NCBI GenBank assembly: GCA_033239525.1
Contig: BSYO01000025.1
Location: 6,048,001 to 6,112,000, forward strand
Direction of reading: 5' to 3'
DNA length: 64,000 nucleotides
Origin: Nepenthes gracilis
Lineage: Eukaryota; Streptophyta; Magnoliopsida; Caryophyllales; Nepenthaceae
The notes under the pieces are model-generated. The model had not been told where the DNA came from. It worked only from the letters and a program-made list of their open reading frames with translations, and ran no database searches. A program made the translations under genes and the position numbers. Positions within the stretch are counted from its first letter, which is position 1, and every line of letters starts with the position of its first letter. Below, piece by piece: positions 35,254-47,916 of the stretch.

Positions 35254-36062
35254 TGAAGATGCAATCGACGGCAGATGGCTATTCACCTCACCTCTGAGGT
35301 GCATTCTATTTGCTTTGATTTCAAAACCTTTGGACATGAATTTATCGAGTCAAATGTTTTAGTAGAAAATAAAAGCTTTAAAAAAATTTAAAAATACCAT
35401 TATTATTTGATATGAATTCAATAGTCTTAGACCGATATAAAGGACCTATACCTCAAGAATAAGGTGTGGTGCCCCTTAATCCATTGAGTGGGGGTGTGAC
35501 TTATTTGTGATGCTTTACAACAGCAGAAGATTCGGTCTACAATTGACGGTGTGTTTGGTTTGGATACTGCAATTTTGCAGGTGTTAGTGTAAATGGAGTT
35601 TGAGGAGTATTTATGTGGACTTATATTGTTAGTTAGTGATGCATATTTTAAAAGTTTCTCAATTATTAAAGGAAGACTTTTAACAATTTCAAAAAATATG
35701 ACATTTCTTAGTTGGGAGATGCACATTTACTGTAATTCTAAAAGCTTTATTAAGTACTAGTATTTTATGAATATTTTTATATATTTTTAGAATAATTTAG
35801 AAAGATGATATTTTTCTTGATATTTAAAAAAATTTTTACCTTCAGTGCTACATCAACTTTACCATCTATAAATAGATGGAAGATATATTTACTTGTGTAT
35901 CAAAAAAATCAAATCAAAAGTTTATAAGAGTGAAGCAAAAATCCTCTACTTTTCTATCTTTTATAATTTTATATTTCTCAAAATTTCTCTAATATTAAAA
36001 AACTCCATTGTTTTATTGTTAATTGTTCCACATTTAGTATCATTCTTTCTATTAAATTCTAA
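35254..36062 (+). repeat. Ty1/copia-type LTR, copy 2 (boundaries approximate)
   Basis: It is homologous to 20,651-21,493 and contains the same promoter-like block ('tataaatagatggaagat') near 35,870. It is followed by a decayed primer site rather than flanking host DNA, so it is another 5' end, not a simple 3' LTR. Confidence 0.72.
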
Positions 36063-36064
36063 AA

Positions 36065-36470
36065 TGTGGAATGAGAGGCGAATCTGATAAAAAATCGAGT
36101 ATTGGACAATCACCCAATTATATTGAAGCGTCATTATATATCTTTTGTATTATTAGGTTTGTCTTTAGTATTAGTAAGTTAAGTAATATTTAGTTATAAT
36201 TTAAATTTAGGTTTTATGTTTAATTGTAAATTTTAATATCATATTTTGTTAAAGCAAAAAATGATGATTTTTTGCATGTAGGTTGTGCAAAACAAGTGGG
36301 TTCACGCGATTAAATCTCAGGTGAAATAGTGGAGTTCAATTGCCATTCATCGGTTAGTACTATGTACCAAACTCCAAGAACCTTACAAGATAGGTGCTTA
36401 AACTAATGTCTAGAGACCACATCATTTGGTCTATGAAATATTGGCTTAAGCTATGGAGTTTGCAAATGAT
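36065..36470 (+). other. Copia primer site (decayed) and leader, copy 2
   Basis: TGTGGAATGAGAGGCG stands where copy 1 has TGGTATCGCAGCCG, and the following 400 bp match the copy 1 leader. It ends against a minus-strand gypsy RT fragment. Confidence 0.6.
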
Positions 36471-36479
36471 TTTAGATAT

Positions 36480-36735
36480 ATTTCACGGCCCTGAAAGGTG
36501 TTCGAGTAAATTAAAATATTATTAATAAAAACCATCATAAATTGATTCAAATACGGTTAAAAAATTCTATTGATTAAATTTATGAATATTGTTGACACAT
36601 TATTTAGACCAAAAGATATTATAAAAAATTTATAATGACTATATCTTATCCAAAAAGTCATCTTCGGTACATCTTTCTTTTGAATTCGTATAGATTTAGA
36701 GGAATTTAGAGTAGTAACTCTCCAGGTTGAGCCTT
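36480..36735 (-). pseudogene. Chromovirus-type Ty3/gypsy RT fragment
   Basis: The minus strand reads 'KSIRIQKKDVPKMTFWIRYS', 'HYKFFIISFGLNNVSTIFIN', 'LINRIF', then after a stop 'PYLNQFMMVFINNILIYS'. This matches the chromovirus RT core. The catalytic F-I-D-D has become F-I-N-N. It differs in type from the Tat RT (F-G-L-x-N-A then Y-V-D-D), so it belongs to another element. Confidence 0.78.
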
Positions 36736-37054
36736 TTGAAGAGAGATTTCATCCCAATATTAAATTCCTCAACTAGTTGGGGAGGAGTCGGACCATTGAT
36801 TTGTGTCAAGCAGTAATTTCATCCGGTGACCTAGTTTCTCATGACTTCTCTGATTCTATACCTAGTTGAAAATTTTATCTTAAGGTGTGGTACTAAAATT
36901 ATTGCTCCAAACATTGTTAAATATGGTCGGCCCAATATAGTAATGTGAATAGAGAGAAGATCGACAACAATGAAAGTTAGCTTTTGGAAAGCTATTTTCA
37001 GATATATTCCCATTAGAATCTCCAAATATACTATTCCTTTTACTTGGACAAGTT

Positions 37055-38519
37055 TGTTGGGGTTCTACGCCCGGATCCACCCGATCCGAGTGTAGCGGAA
37101 TACCCGAACCCCGTCATCATCAGCCACCATATAGTAGAAATAAGGAACACAAGAGATACACAATATTTTTTACGTAGAAAACTTTTCTCAAACCGAAAGG
37201 GAAAAATCACGGGATAAAAAATCCACAAATAAATCCACTATGTAAAATGGTTACATAAACCTAGAGGTAGAATACAGCAACCACCCTGGCTACACAAGCC
37301 CTAGAGGCAAAAATCAAAGAAAAGAGCGCGAGAATACAAAGGTCTCACACTTTGTATTTCACTCACTGCTCTCTCTTTCTTCTACTCTTTCTCTCCTCAC
37401 TGTAGTGCTTTCTACTATCTCATTTTGTAAGTGTTGGTGAAACAGTGACCGCCGTTTTACCCCCGCACTCATGCGGCTGGCGCACAGCGTCCCTGATGTT
37501 ATCTTCCACACCAGCCCGATGCAAACCGTACCCTGGGTATCTTCACACACCCACACACTTGGTGGTTTTCCGCTCGCCAAGCTGGAGCTACCACTCACCA
37601 CCCTTGGTGGTTTCCACATACCACCCTCATGCAAAGCATGCCCAGCATGTGTATATATAATAGTCTGCCCGAAGACCTTCAACCAATAGGCAGATTGCGT
37701 GTGGACAAACGCCTGCTACCTGTTTTGCAACCTACCAACAACTTTCCTACCAACTCTGCAATCCTACCAACTGCACAGACGGCGTACACAAACTGCATGT
37801 TTGCCACCTGCTCTGTAGAGCCAACTGTCCACAACTTGTTGCAGCCAGATGTCCACGACGTCCTTAGTCGTTGTTGTAGTCAAGTCCCTGGATCATTTGT
37901 GCCCTTTGGCCATCACAAAAATCCTTTGGCGTTCCTTGGTCTCCAGTCAGTGACAACGACCTCTAACATCCCATGTCCTCGGTCGTCACTATGCACAGCC
38001 CATATCTCCAGACACTACTGTGCACTCAGTTTTGTCTGCGGGCGATTCCATACCAGTGTCACCAACTGGTAAATTCTTACTTCTTAATCGGTCAACAGGT
38101 TGACCGATAATCTCTCCTGAAAGGCGCTCCAACTTTTCTCTCCTGAAAGACCGAAAATGCTCTTTGAAAATCCTCTCCGTATTTCCTCTCCAACCTTATC
38201 CGGTCAACCTTCCGTTGACCGTCATCTACTTTCATCCGGTAAACCTCCCCGTTGACCGTCTTTTGCTACCATCCGGTCAACCTCCTCGTTGACCATCTTC
38301 TGCTACCCGTCCGCCATCCAGCAGCATTCCTGCAGCCCTTAAACGGTCAACATCCTGTTGACCGAAATCTACAGTTGGCCATCCGTTAGTTAATCTCCGT
38401 TGACTATCTACTATTTTCCTCCGATCAATGGAATCAGTTCTCCGAATTTGCTCTCCACAAATCCTTCAATGACAAATCAGTTTGTTGAGTTACCCACAAG
38501 GGAGTGACCAAACCCAACA
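37055..38519 (-). mobile_element. Solo LTR, 1,465 bp, inserted in Tat-2, perfect 5-bp target duplication
   Basis: Plus-strand ends are TGTTGGGG...AACCCAACA, flanked by AAGTT on both sides (37,050-37,054 and 38,520-38,524). Removing it rejoins the Tat-2 protease region. Orientation is minus: that strand ends with 'gttttctacgtaaaaaat' and 'ggatccgggcgtagaacccc'. A 147-codon frame at 37,629-38,072 lies inside it and is not considered a gene. Confidence 0.92.
38200..38310. repeat. Tandem repeat in the solo LTR, about 37-bp unit, three copies
   Basis: Units start at 38,200, 38,236 and 38,273 with 'ccggt.aacct', then 'ccgttgaccgtc' and 'tctgctacc'. Scattered further copies of 'gttgacc' follow. Confidence 0.8.
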
Positions 38520-39274
38520 AAGTTCATTATCAAATTTGTATAATGGTCCATCCGATAGTTCTCTTTGACTACTTTTAAAACCGAATTTGATGAATACATT
38601 GAAATAAAGAATGTTCATTCAGCTTTTATTGTCAACAAAGATTCATTTGGATCGGTAGTATGGGCTCCATCCGAAAATAGTGATGATCAGAATCGGGATA
38701 AATTATATGTGTCATATCATTGTTATCAAAACTAATAACATCATTTTCTAACCTTAATTTATATATATATTTTATTGGAGGAAGCCTTCTCTAAATAATT
38801 TAGAGCTTTTTTACCATAGGTTTGGTAGATAATATATTAATAACTCCTACCGCCACTTAATTTTATGGTTGCTTAGTTTTCTCTTTATCTTTTTTCTCAT
38901 TACCTAACTACAAACCCTAGGTTTTGTAGATATTTATTGGGATATTTCTTTTAAATCAATACTTAAATCTCCTTCTGTAGCATCAAACAGTTTCTATTAT
39001 TGTGCATTGAAGATTGATAGTAGAAAAAGTATTTAAAATGATCACCTCCTTCTTGATTTTTAACTAAATTGGATGTTGGGTGAGCTTCCTTGTGGCTATC
39101 CTCCTTTAGGATAAAGCCACGAGATGAGGTATTCTTTGGTGGTTGGTTTGATTATCTTTATGCACGTATGTTCACCATTTTTTCCTTGTCGAAATATATA
39201 GAAGTTTTCAGACAAGTACAATCTTGATTAGGTAGGAACAAACCGTTAAACTACGTTTCCACAGATAGTACTAA

Positions 39275-40011
39275 TGATGCGTACATTGGATGTTAATAAC
39301 TGCCCGAATTGAGTAGAGTTATTTTTTTAAACCTTTAAATTCAAATTATGTACAATACAACATTAATAAGATGTTAAAAGATATGAGTGTCACTATTTAA
39401 AATATCTTTTAACATTCAAATTAGAATTTTTGTTAAATAAAAAGATGATAAGAATGAAAGAGAATGAGAATTGGAGGGCTTTGTTCCAAGATTTTTGGGA
39501 TTAGTAAGTGTTTTGAAGGTTAAAGGTCTATATTTATTTTTGTAAAAATTTTTCCTTCCTTTTGTTCAAGAAAACTATATGTATTTATAACCTTATTATC
39601 AATCAGCATGTCCTTCTTAAACAAATATAATTGAGCATTAATTAAGGGATTACATTGGTTAAGAACTAAATGATCCGACTAATATATAAGTTATGAGTTT
39701 AATACTTATTCATTAGACAAATTAACTATTTATTTAACCCGACTATTAATTTCTCGATTTTAGTAACTACTTATCAGGATTAATTGTTTAGATTTATTAA
39801 CTGTCTAGATATTTGGTAACTTGGTTTTTATACTATTAGTAATCCGGTCATTTGACTATTCGATAGTTTGATTATTCAGTAGGATTCTTTTAGAATTCGA
39901 GCCTAGCACATTGGCTAATTCATTTCTCTCTATGGGCTTATGGTTTACGGGGCCCATATATTAGTTGATCAAGTCGATCTCATCTAATACTGTTATGTCC
40001 CATGTTCTTAT
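39275..40011 (-). repeat. Tat-2 5' LTR, part left of an inserted element
   Basis: It begins TGATGCG like the Tat-1 LTRs, next to gag and a primer-site remnant (plus strand gtttccacagatagtac). It is cut at 40,011 by the 7.9 kb element. Its far end should lie to the right of 47,916 but was not found. Confidence 0.6.
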
Positions 40012-42636
40012 TGTGGCATACCGTATTTTTAATTGAAAATCCGTCAGAGTTTCGGTTATAATATGGACATCGGCTAAATATAAAAACTTGTAATTAACCT
40101 ATACAACATATATAATCCACAATATTTACAAATATAGAATCCAAAATGCCACACAACCACACATGGTGTCAACATTATAACTCCGGTAGGACATTGGTTT
40201 AGATTAGATACCACTAGGTATTCAAACTAACCATAATAATCTGCGAAAGTATATACATTCATCAATATAGCAAAAAATATACTACGGATATATCATCATC
40301 ATCATATGCATACATCTATGAACAAAATCCATCAGAAATATAAAATAATCCAATTAGAAGACATTAGTCTATAAAATTAAATTCATAAGGTCATCTTCCA
40401 CATCTTCGAGCCTAGCCAGCTCAGATCCTCTACCCTATCTCACCGAGTGCAATTCATACTCATTTGGAGGAGGAAAATAGTAATGGTGAGCCGAAAGCTC
40501 AGCAAAGCACACACATATATATCAAAGGACATGTAAAATTTCATATTCAAAAGCATAATAAAGATATAGGAGGAAACAGAGATACATATGAGATCGCAAA
40601 ACATAATATAGAAAAGAATGCTTTCTTCTTTCGTTCCAAATTTCGTTAGTTCATTTCCTCTGTCTTTTTTAAAATTATCAATTCATGTCGAGAACTTATT
40701 TCGTTGATGGATCAGGGTCAGTAGATCTTATTGACTAAAGGAGCGGTTGGTTGTAGCCTAAATTATGTTTAATCTCTATACAATCAAGAGCCATCTCCTC
40801 CTATTCAAGACTCAGAGGCGGGCCATCTATATATACACCAAATAGATGGGGCCAATCAGTCTACATATATATCTTATAGACGGAGCTAATCAATCTACAT
40901 ATATATCCTATAGATGGGGACAATTAGTCTATATATATACCCTATAGACGGGATCAATCAGTTGCAAATGGTACCAAAACAGATAATAGCCTTCTACTAT
41001 AGTATATTAAGGCTTGCCAAGAAATATCACCCATTACAATAAACGGCCATGATAGTCCTTGAGTTTTCACTTTAATATAAATGGCATGCCAAAATATATT
41101 ATCTATTGAATAATCATCGGTCCAAATTTTTAGTTTTTTATTTCTTTAGTTCTTTAGAGAATTTTGCTCTTAAGTATAAAATTTTTCGTTCCCACTTTGC
41201 TGAAGAATTGTTCAATCAGTCTATTAATTCTTTGTTCCAGAGAATGGTTTGTCATTCAATCAGTTCATCATTCCGGATAATAGTTCAATCAGTTCATTGC
41301 TTAATCGCAGAATATCTCTTCTTGGTTCTTTTTTCACCAAACTTATTCAGATATATTTTTCCATAATCTTTATGAGTTTAAATCCTCACGTGTTCATAAT
41401 TTCATACATAAATCATTTGGATCTTCAAAGAGTTAAAAAATTCTTACCACATTAAGCCAAGTACAATTTTAGAGCTTCCAAATGATAAATTCTTTCACAA
41501 ATAATTCATAACATAATTTCGGAGCATACAAAATTAGCATACCATAAAATATATAATGAATTGCAATTCAATCACGTCCATAAGCTAGGATTCAATTTTC
41601 TAAGTCCGTTTTATGCATAAGAATTCTATACAAAATCCTTAAACGAGAGAAAAGAGTATGAGTGCACTTGCTTTAACTTATACCCCACAGATCGGAAGAA
41701 AGGATGGTCTGAAATACTCGAACGATATGTTTCTCTCTTCTATCGTGCCTTCTTCTCTCTACCAGATTACTTTCTCTCCTGCTCCACTACCTCTAGCTTT
41801 GCTCGGCTTTATGCAAGCCATCTCCAATCATCGCCGACCACTTGCGCACTGCCACTGCCACTACCACCGACGCCTTTCTCGGCCATCAACAATAATCCTA
41901 GGCATTACCTGTCTCTCTCCTATGCGAGCCTGTCTCGGCCCTGACCGTCATTGCCCCAGCTACCTCGTACGGCCATCACCGGCCTTCCCGGCACATCTCA
42001 TTACCACCGACATTGTTATTTCACTCTCCTCCACGCAACCCTACTCTTTGTGCGCCACCTCTCTCTCCCATTCTCTCCTGATTTACCCGATTTCTCCCAA
42101 AATCGGTACATGTAACCCCAAAATCAACATCTATTAAGAGAATGAAAATATTTACTTGTCTCAATTTCACTCATCTTCTCCAGCGACGGCGGCGGTTCCT
42201 CCTTTGACTTGAGACTTTTCCTTCTTCTCACACCATCGCACAAAATGGAAGTTGAATCATAGATAGGTTTCGTTGGGCTTCCATTTTTGGGCCCGGTTTC
42301 CTTTGGCCGACGTCATTGCAACTCCCGTTGCCTCCTGCTTCCCCGTGAAACCCTCCTCTCTCTCTCTCTTTCTCTCTCCCGATCCCCCTCTTTCTCTGTT
42401 TCTTTTTTATATATATTATTATTTATATATTTTTTCTTTTTAAGTTTGTTTTATTTCAAAATCTAAATCGGTACTCGGACAATGGCATGGGCATGCTTTG
42501 AGTGCTACTTCACAATTCTGATCATTTTTCAAAATCTCATGATATATTTAATTAATTTTCATCACATCCATATTAGCCAAACAAATAGTAATAAATAATC
42601 TCAATGAAATCAGATGAAAATTTAGGATATTATATT
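40012..42636 (-). repeat. Left (3') LTR, 2,625 bp
   Basis: It matches the right LTR throughout, including 'cataaggtcatcttccacat', 'cttcgagcctagccagctca' and a GC-rich CT-repeat part near 42,350. A 159-codon frame at 41,658-42,137 is LTR sequence, not a gene. Confidence 0.9.
40828..40965. repeat. Tandem repeat in the LTR, about 35-bp unit, four copies
   Basis: The unit is 'ccctatagacggggccaatc' followed by 'agtctacatatata'. The same array occurs in the right LTR at about 46,113-46,255, so it predates the insertion. Confidence 0.85.
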
Positions 42637-42651
42637 CTCCCCCACTTATAG
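42637..42651 (-). other. Polypurine tract and end of gypsy pol
   Basis: The minus strand reads TATAAGTGGGGGAGAA next to the 3' LTR, preceded by 'gacgaaatttc', a typical end of chromovirus pol. Confidence 0.7.
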
Positions 42652-45288
42652 AAATTTCGTCATTAAATTTGACAAACTTTAAAATTTAACAATTGGTAAA
42701 AATCTTTACAGAATTCCTTCTTCATGATCCTATGTCACATCTTTGATCAAATGACATATCCTAGGGGGCCTTTTCCAAATGAATCATCCTAAACCCCAAT
42801 AAGGCTTAATTTGATCACGTGCTTATTTCCTTAATCATTAAATCTTGGGACATTTCATGACAATCCTCAAAATCTAGGCAACCCAAATTATTGGCTATTC
42901 CTCCGATTTAATTCAATACCTCGAATGTGCCAATGAACTTCTACTTCAGTTCATCATAAGTCTCAAAAATAATCGATTACAAGGAACCTCATTCTTATCC
43001 TGAAAATTCTAGGCCTTGGGCTTACATACTACCACAACGCTACTCTGATTAACCATTCACTTGCACCTTAAGATCAACCGCAATTCCAATCCATTGATTC
43101 ATCAAACACCTAAATTACACAGCAGCTATAGACTCAAGAAGATCCCAAAGATATTGATATACCCAAGGTAAAACCCATAATCCTTAGATTATAACCAATA
43201 TAGGTAACACAATTGAGGTAATTATCTCGAAATTTCGGTGCAGCCTCAAGTTACCACTAAAATCTTAAACTTGAATATTTAACAACTTATCATCGCATTG
43301 GCATACCGAGAAGCCAACTTGCTCTTTGTTAACCTTTCACAATTCCTATGAAGTATCAAAAACTTTTTAAATTTAAGGACTCCCACTTGCTAACTCTAAA
43401 TCACGGGTGGAGTAACCCTGATCATGGACCTCTCCCCCACTTAATCCAAGGCATCCATCCACATATGATGTAGGAAAATTATAATCTTAGATCCTCCTCA
43501 AAAGCATTATATTTTATTATAATTAATTGGATCCATCAAGGATCAATCCAAACAATATAAATCGACAATTTATCATTCATTCCTCAAAAAGTATCTTCAT
43601 GTATTTCATCCCGACAGATACTGAACGTTTTCAAACCAAACACCCCACGGACGTTGTAAAACCTCGAGGAACATTTAATGGACATTCTTTTCAAATTCAC
43701 CTATACCCAAGAGAAATAGATACTTCCACGACATCAATTAGTCCTTCCCAAATGAGCCATTTCTAAAGCTCTTCAGAATCACATTCGGGATATCGAAGGA
43801 ATTACGTGCTCAACACAACATTTTATGTAACCAAATCTACACTCTCTACTCAATCGAGTCCATGACTATTAACCTTCCTAGTCCATGGTACCATCCTCAA
43901 ACAAGGTTTATACATCCCCATGATCCTATAAATCCCTTGATAAGGCATTCACAAAATTAACACAAATGTGGCCAAAAGATCTATTCGATTACATCTACTG
44001 AAATACCAATAAATCTTCAAACCCAAATGGCGTTATCAAAATTTTCAATGGCCGCATCCTTATCTCGAATGCTGCCATGGGCACAATCGTCAATTATTCC
44101 CAATCAATAACTCTATGGACACAAGTTGATTTTAGAAATCATCAAGCCATTGCAATAGATCAAATAATTTACCTATTCATTCCAGAGGGCCTAATTATCA
44201 AATCATTATTCTTCTGACGACCTAAATTTCAAAAACCTATAAATAACCTCATCAGTTTATCTTATCTACCTCAAATGTTTTAGAGCATCTCATGGCGGCA
44301 CCTAATCGATACTTCCTCGGTTTAGCAAAGAATCCTTAAAGATTGGTGTTGATTTGACACAACCTTAAATTACCAATCAAAAGATCAATCACCTAATCTT
44401 CCTTCCAAGAACATCCTCAAATATTCACATGGCCAAAACTCCTCAATAACCATAAAATGACCTCCAGATGTGGCCTCATATACTAATTGGATTTGGCACA
44501 AATCCTCATTAATTGATTGGCAAGCAAGACAATACTAATTTCTTGATACCTCGATCAATTCGGACTCATACTCAAAATTTCATAACATAATTGCAGGATG
44601 TAATATCCTTACCAATCTAATTCTCACTAGTATGGTGGCTTGCCAACCAAATTACAATAAAATTAGATCAAAGCTCAGTAACTCAAAACAATCAACTCAG
44701 CCCAGTCAATCTTGTCTATGGACCTGAAAAAATACAATAGACCTTGATACCGCTAGTATCAAGCCTAGATCATTAAACAAATAAATAAACTTAGGAATCA
44801 CAAATAAAAATTATATATATTTAGAGTCCCAAATGATAGTGTGCTACAATATCAAAATTTAGGAATTTTATCTTCTATCACGGTAAACAATACATTTACC
44901 TTATACGCCATCACCGTAAAACTCTAATCCAAGGCACTGAACTTCCTTACTATCTTGTTAGGGGATACGGACAATCCTTAATCCGGTGGCCAAACTGTCT
45001 ACGACTTAAAACATGCTCCTAAATTTTCTTCGGGAAGATATTTATTCATAAATTGTCCACAAACTTATACTACAATGTATTTTCATTCTCCCAAATACTG
45101 GGTCACCACAACAAGATAATTAAACCTAACTTCTAATTTTAGCTTTGTTCTATCATAAACGAATAAAATTAGGATAACTAGAACTATCAAGTCTAGCTAA
45201 ATTATTTTACGCCTTCATCAATTTGTTCAATCTTTCTTATTTCATCCTAAATTTTTGCATAATATTCTGATCAAACCTAAGGTATCTC
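42652..45288 (-). pseudogene. Internal region of the 7.9 kb element, pol almost unreadable
   Basis: Only the integrase C-terminal relic near 42,860-42,960 is recognised. The rest is AT-rich, with stops in all frames. A 79-codon frame at 43,527-43,766 on the other strand was not convincing. Confidence 0.6.
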
Positions 45289-45303
45289 TTCTTTGATACT
45301 AAC
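45289..45303 (-). other. Met-tRNA-like primer-binding site, decayed
   Basis: The minus strand reads GTTAGTATCAAAGAAG directly after the 5' LTR; the common plant site is TGGTATCAGAGC. Confidence 0.6.
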
Positions 45304-47911
45304 TGTAATGTACTGTATTTTTAACCGAAAATTCGACAGAGTTTCGGCTATAATATGGATATCGGCCAAATATAAAATTCTGTAATTATCCTGTACAACA
45401 TACATAATTCACAATCTTCATAAACATAGGATCTAAAATGCCACACAACAACATATGATGCTAGTGTCATAACTCCAGTACGACGTTGGTTCAGATTAGA
45501 TGCCACTAGGTATCCAAACTAAAAATAATAACCTACGGAAGCATATACATTTATCAATACAATAGAAACTATATTATGGGTATAACATCATTATCATATG
45601 CATATATCTATAAACAAAATCTATCAGAAATACAAAATAATTATATCAGAAGACATAAGACTATAAAACTAAATCCATAAGGTCATCTTCCACATCTTCG
45701 AGCCTAGCCAGCTCAGATCCTCTACCCTGTCTCACCGGGTGTAACTCATACTTATCTGGAGAGAAAAAAATAGTAATTGTGAGTTAAAAGCTCAGCAGGA
45801 CACATAGATATATTAAAGGACATGCAAAATTTCGTATTCAAAAATATAATAAAGTATATAGGAAGAAATAAAGATACATATGAGATCGCAAAACATAATA
45901 CAGAAAAGAATGCTTTCTTCTTTCATTCCAAATTTTGTTAGTTTATTTCCTTTGTCTTTTTCTAAAATGTCAATTTACACCGAGAACTTATTTCGTTGAG
46001 GGATCGGAGCTAGTAGGCTTTACTGACTAAAGAAATGGTTGGTCATAACCTGGATTGTATTTAATCTCTACACAATCAAGAGCCATCTCTTCCTATTCAA
46101 GACCTAGAGGTGAGCCATCTACATATACACCCTATAAACGGGGCCAATTAGTCTACATATATACCCTATAGATAGAGCTAATCAGTTTGCATATACACCC
46201 TATAGACGGAGACAATTAGTCTACATATACACCCTATAGACGGGGCCAATCAGCCACAAGTAGTACCAAAACAAACAAGTGCCTTCCACTACAGTTTATT
46301 AAAGTTTGCCAAGAAATATCACCCACTATAATACACAGCCAGGCTAGTCCTTTAGTTTCCACTGTAATATTAATGGCATGCCAAAATATAATATCTGTTA
46401 CAAAATCCTCGATCAAAGTTTTTAGTTTTTTATTTCATTGGTTCTTTAGTTCTTTAGAGAATTCTGCTCTTAAACACAAAATTCTTCGTTCCTACTCTGC
46501 TAGAGAACAGTTCAATTAGTCCATCAATTCTTCATTTTGGAGAACGATTCATCTGTTCAATTAGTTCGTCGTTCCAAAGAACAATTCAATCAGTTCATTG
46601 ATTAATCGTAGAATATCCCTTATTGGTTCTTTCTCCATTAAACTTATTCAAATACATTTTTTCATATTCTTTGTGAGTTTAAATCTTTACATGTTCATAA
46701 TTTTATGCATAAATCATTTGGAGTACAAAGAGCTAAGAAATTCTTACCGCATTAAGCCAAGTATAATTCTAGAGCTTCAAAATGATAAATTCCTTCACAA
46801 ATAATTCATAACATGATTCCTGAGCATACAAAATTAGAATATCCATAAAATATATAATTAATTGTAATTCAATCACATTCATAAGCCAGGGTTTGATTTT
46901 CTAAGTCTGTTTTATGCATAAGAATTCTATGCAAAATCCTTAAAGGAGAGAAAAGGGTATGAGTGCACTTTTCTTAACCTTATACCCTATAGATCGGAAG
47001 AAAGGATGGTCCGAAATATACGAACCCCACATTTCTCTCTCATATCATGTCTTTCTCTCTCTACCATATTACTTTCTCTCTCCTGCTCCATTGTCTCTGG
47101 CGCCGCTCGGCTTCGCGCACGCCGCCTCTGGTCACCGCTGACCACTTGAGCACCGCCGCTGCCATCGGCGCCTTTCTTGGCTGCCGATGACAACCTGCAC
47201 ATTGCCCCTCTCTCTCCTATGTGAGCCCACCTCACTCACGACCACCGTTGCCCCAGCCGCCTTGTACAGCCATCACTAGCCTTCCTGGCATCATCTCCTC
47301 GCCACCAGTGCCATCGTTTCTCTCTCCTCTGTACAACCCTATGCCGCGCATGCTGCCTCTCTCCTCCATTCTCTCCCGATTTACTCAATTTTTTCCAAAA
47401 TTGTTACATGTAACCTTAAAATCAACATCCACTAAGAGAATGGAAAGACTTACTTGCCTCAATTTTATCTATCTTCTTCGGTGATGGTGGCAGCTTCTCC
47501 TTCCTCTCACACAATCGCACAAAATAGAGGTTGAATCATAGAGAGGCTTCACTAGGCTTTCATTTCCAGGTGCTGATTTCCTTCACCCGGTGTTGTTGTA
47601 GCTCCTGCTACCTCCTCCTTCCCCGTGGAACTCTCCTCTCTCTCTTTCTCTCTCCTTGATCCCCCTCATTCTCTATTTCTTTTTTTGATATATTATTATT
47701 ATTATATTTTTTTCTCTTTTTACGTTTCTTTTATTTCAAAATCAAATTGGTACTTGGACAATAATACGGGCGTGCTCCAGGTGCTACTTCACAATTTTGA
47801 TCATTCTTCAAAATCTCATAATATATTTAATTAATATTCATCACACTATATTAGCCAAAAACTAAGAATAAATAATCTCAATTAAATCGGATAAAAATTT
47901 GTGATAATACA
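45304..47911 (-). repeat. Right (5') LTR, 2,608 bp
   Basis: It begins TGTAATGTAC and ends ATAATACA on the plus strand. It is homologous to the left LTR and followed by the CTTAT duplication. Confidence 0.9.
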
Positions 47912-47916
47912 CTTAT

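Larger units (their letters stand above)
36740..39274 (-). pseudogene. Second Tat-lineage relic (Tat-2): protease and gag remnants
   Basis: 36,831-37,025 encodes 'IYLKIAFQKLTFIVVDLLSI' and 'ILGRPYLTMFGAIILVPHLK', homologous to Tat-1 31,397-31,621. After the inserted solo LTR, 38,525-38,760 matches Tat-1 31,640-31,870 at the gag/protease junction. The gag start (minus-strand ATG at 39,178, MVNIRA) matches MVNTRV of Tat-1. RT and integrase are gone. Confidence 0.78.
40012..47911 (-). mobile_element. Ty3/gypsy element (chromovirus-like) with 2.6 kb LTRs and a short decayed interior, 7.9 kb
   Basis: It has a target duplication CTTAT on both sides (40,007-40,011 and 47,912-47,916). The LTRs are 40,012-42,636 and 45,304-47,911. 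Orientation is minus: the polypurine tract AAGTGGGGGAG is next to the left LTR, and a Met-tRNA-like primer site next to the right LTR. The interior is only 2.67 kb and has no long frame. A relic of the integrase C-terminus ('KFIGTFEVLN', compare R-Y-I-G-P-F-E-I-L) is readable near 42,930-42,960. The LTRs are longer together than the interior, as in large non-autonomous derivatives. Confidence 0.9.

Noticed and set aside
37629..38072. 147-codon frame
   Set aside because: It is contained in the solo LTR 37,055-38,519. No domain and no start context.
41658..42137. 159-codon frame
   Set aside because: It lies inside the 2.6 kb LTR. The homologous stretch in the other LTR (46,959 on) does not keep it.
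43527..43766. Possible integrase fragment on the plus strand ('TDTERFQT' resembles T-D-G-Q-S-E-R)
   Set aside because: The element is minus-oriented by primer site, polypurine tract and integrase tail. Only a few residues agree, so chance is more likely.
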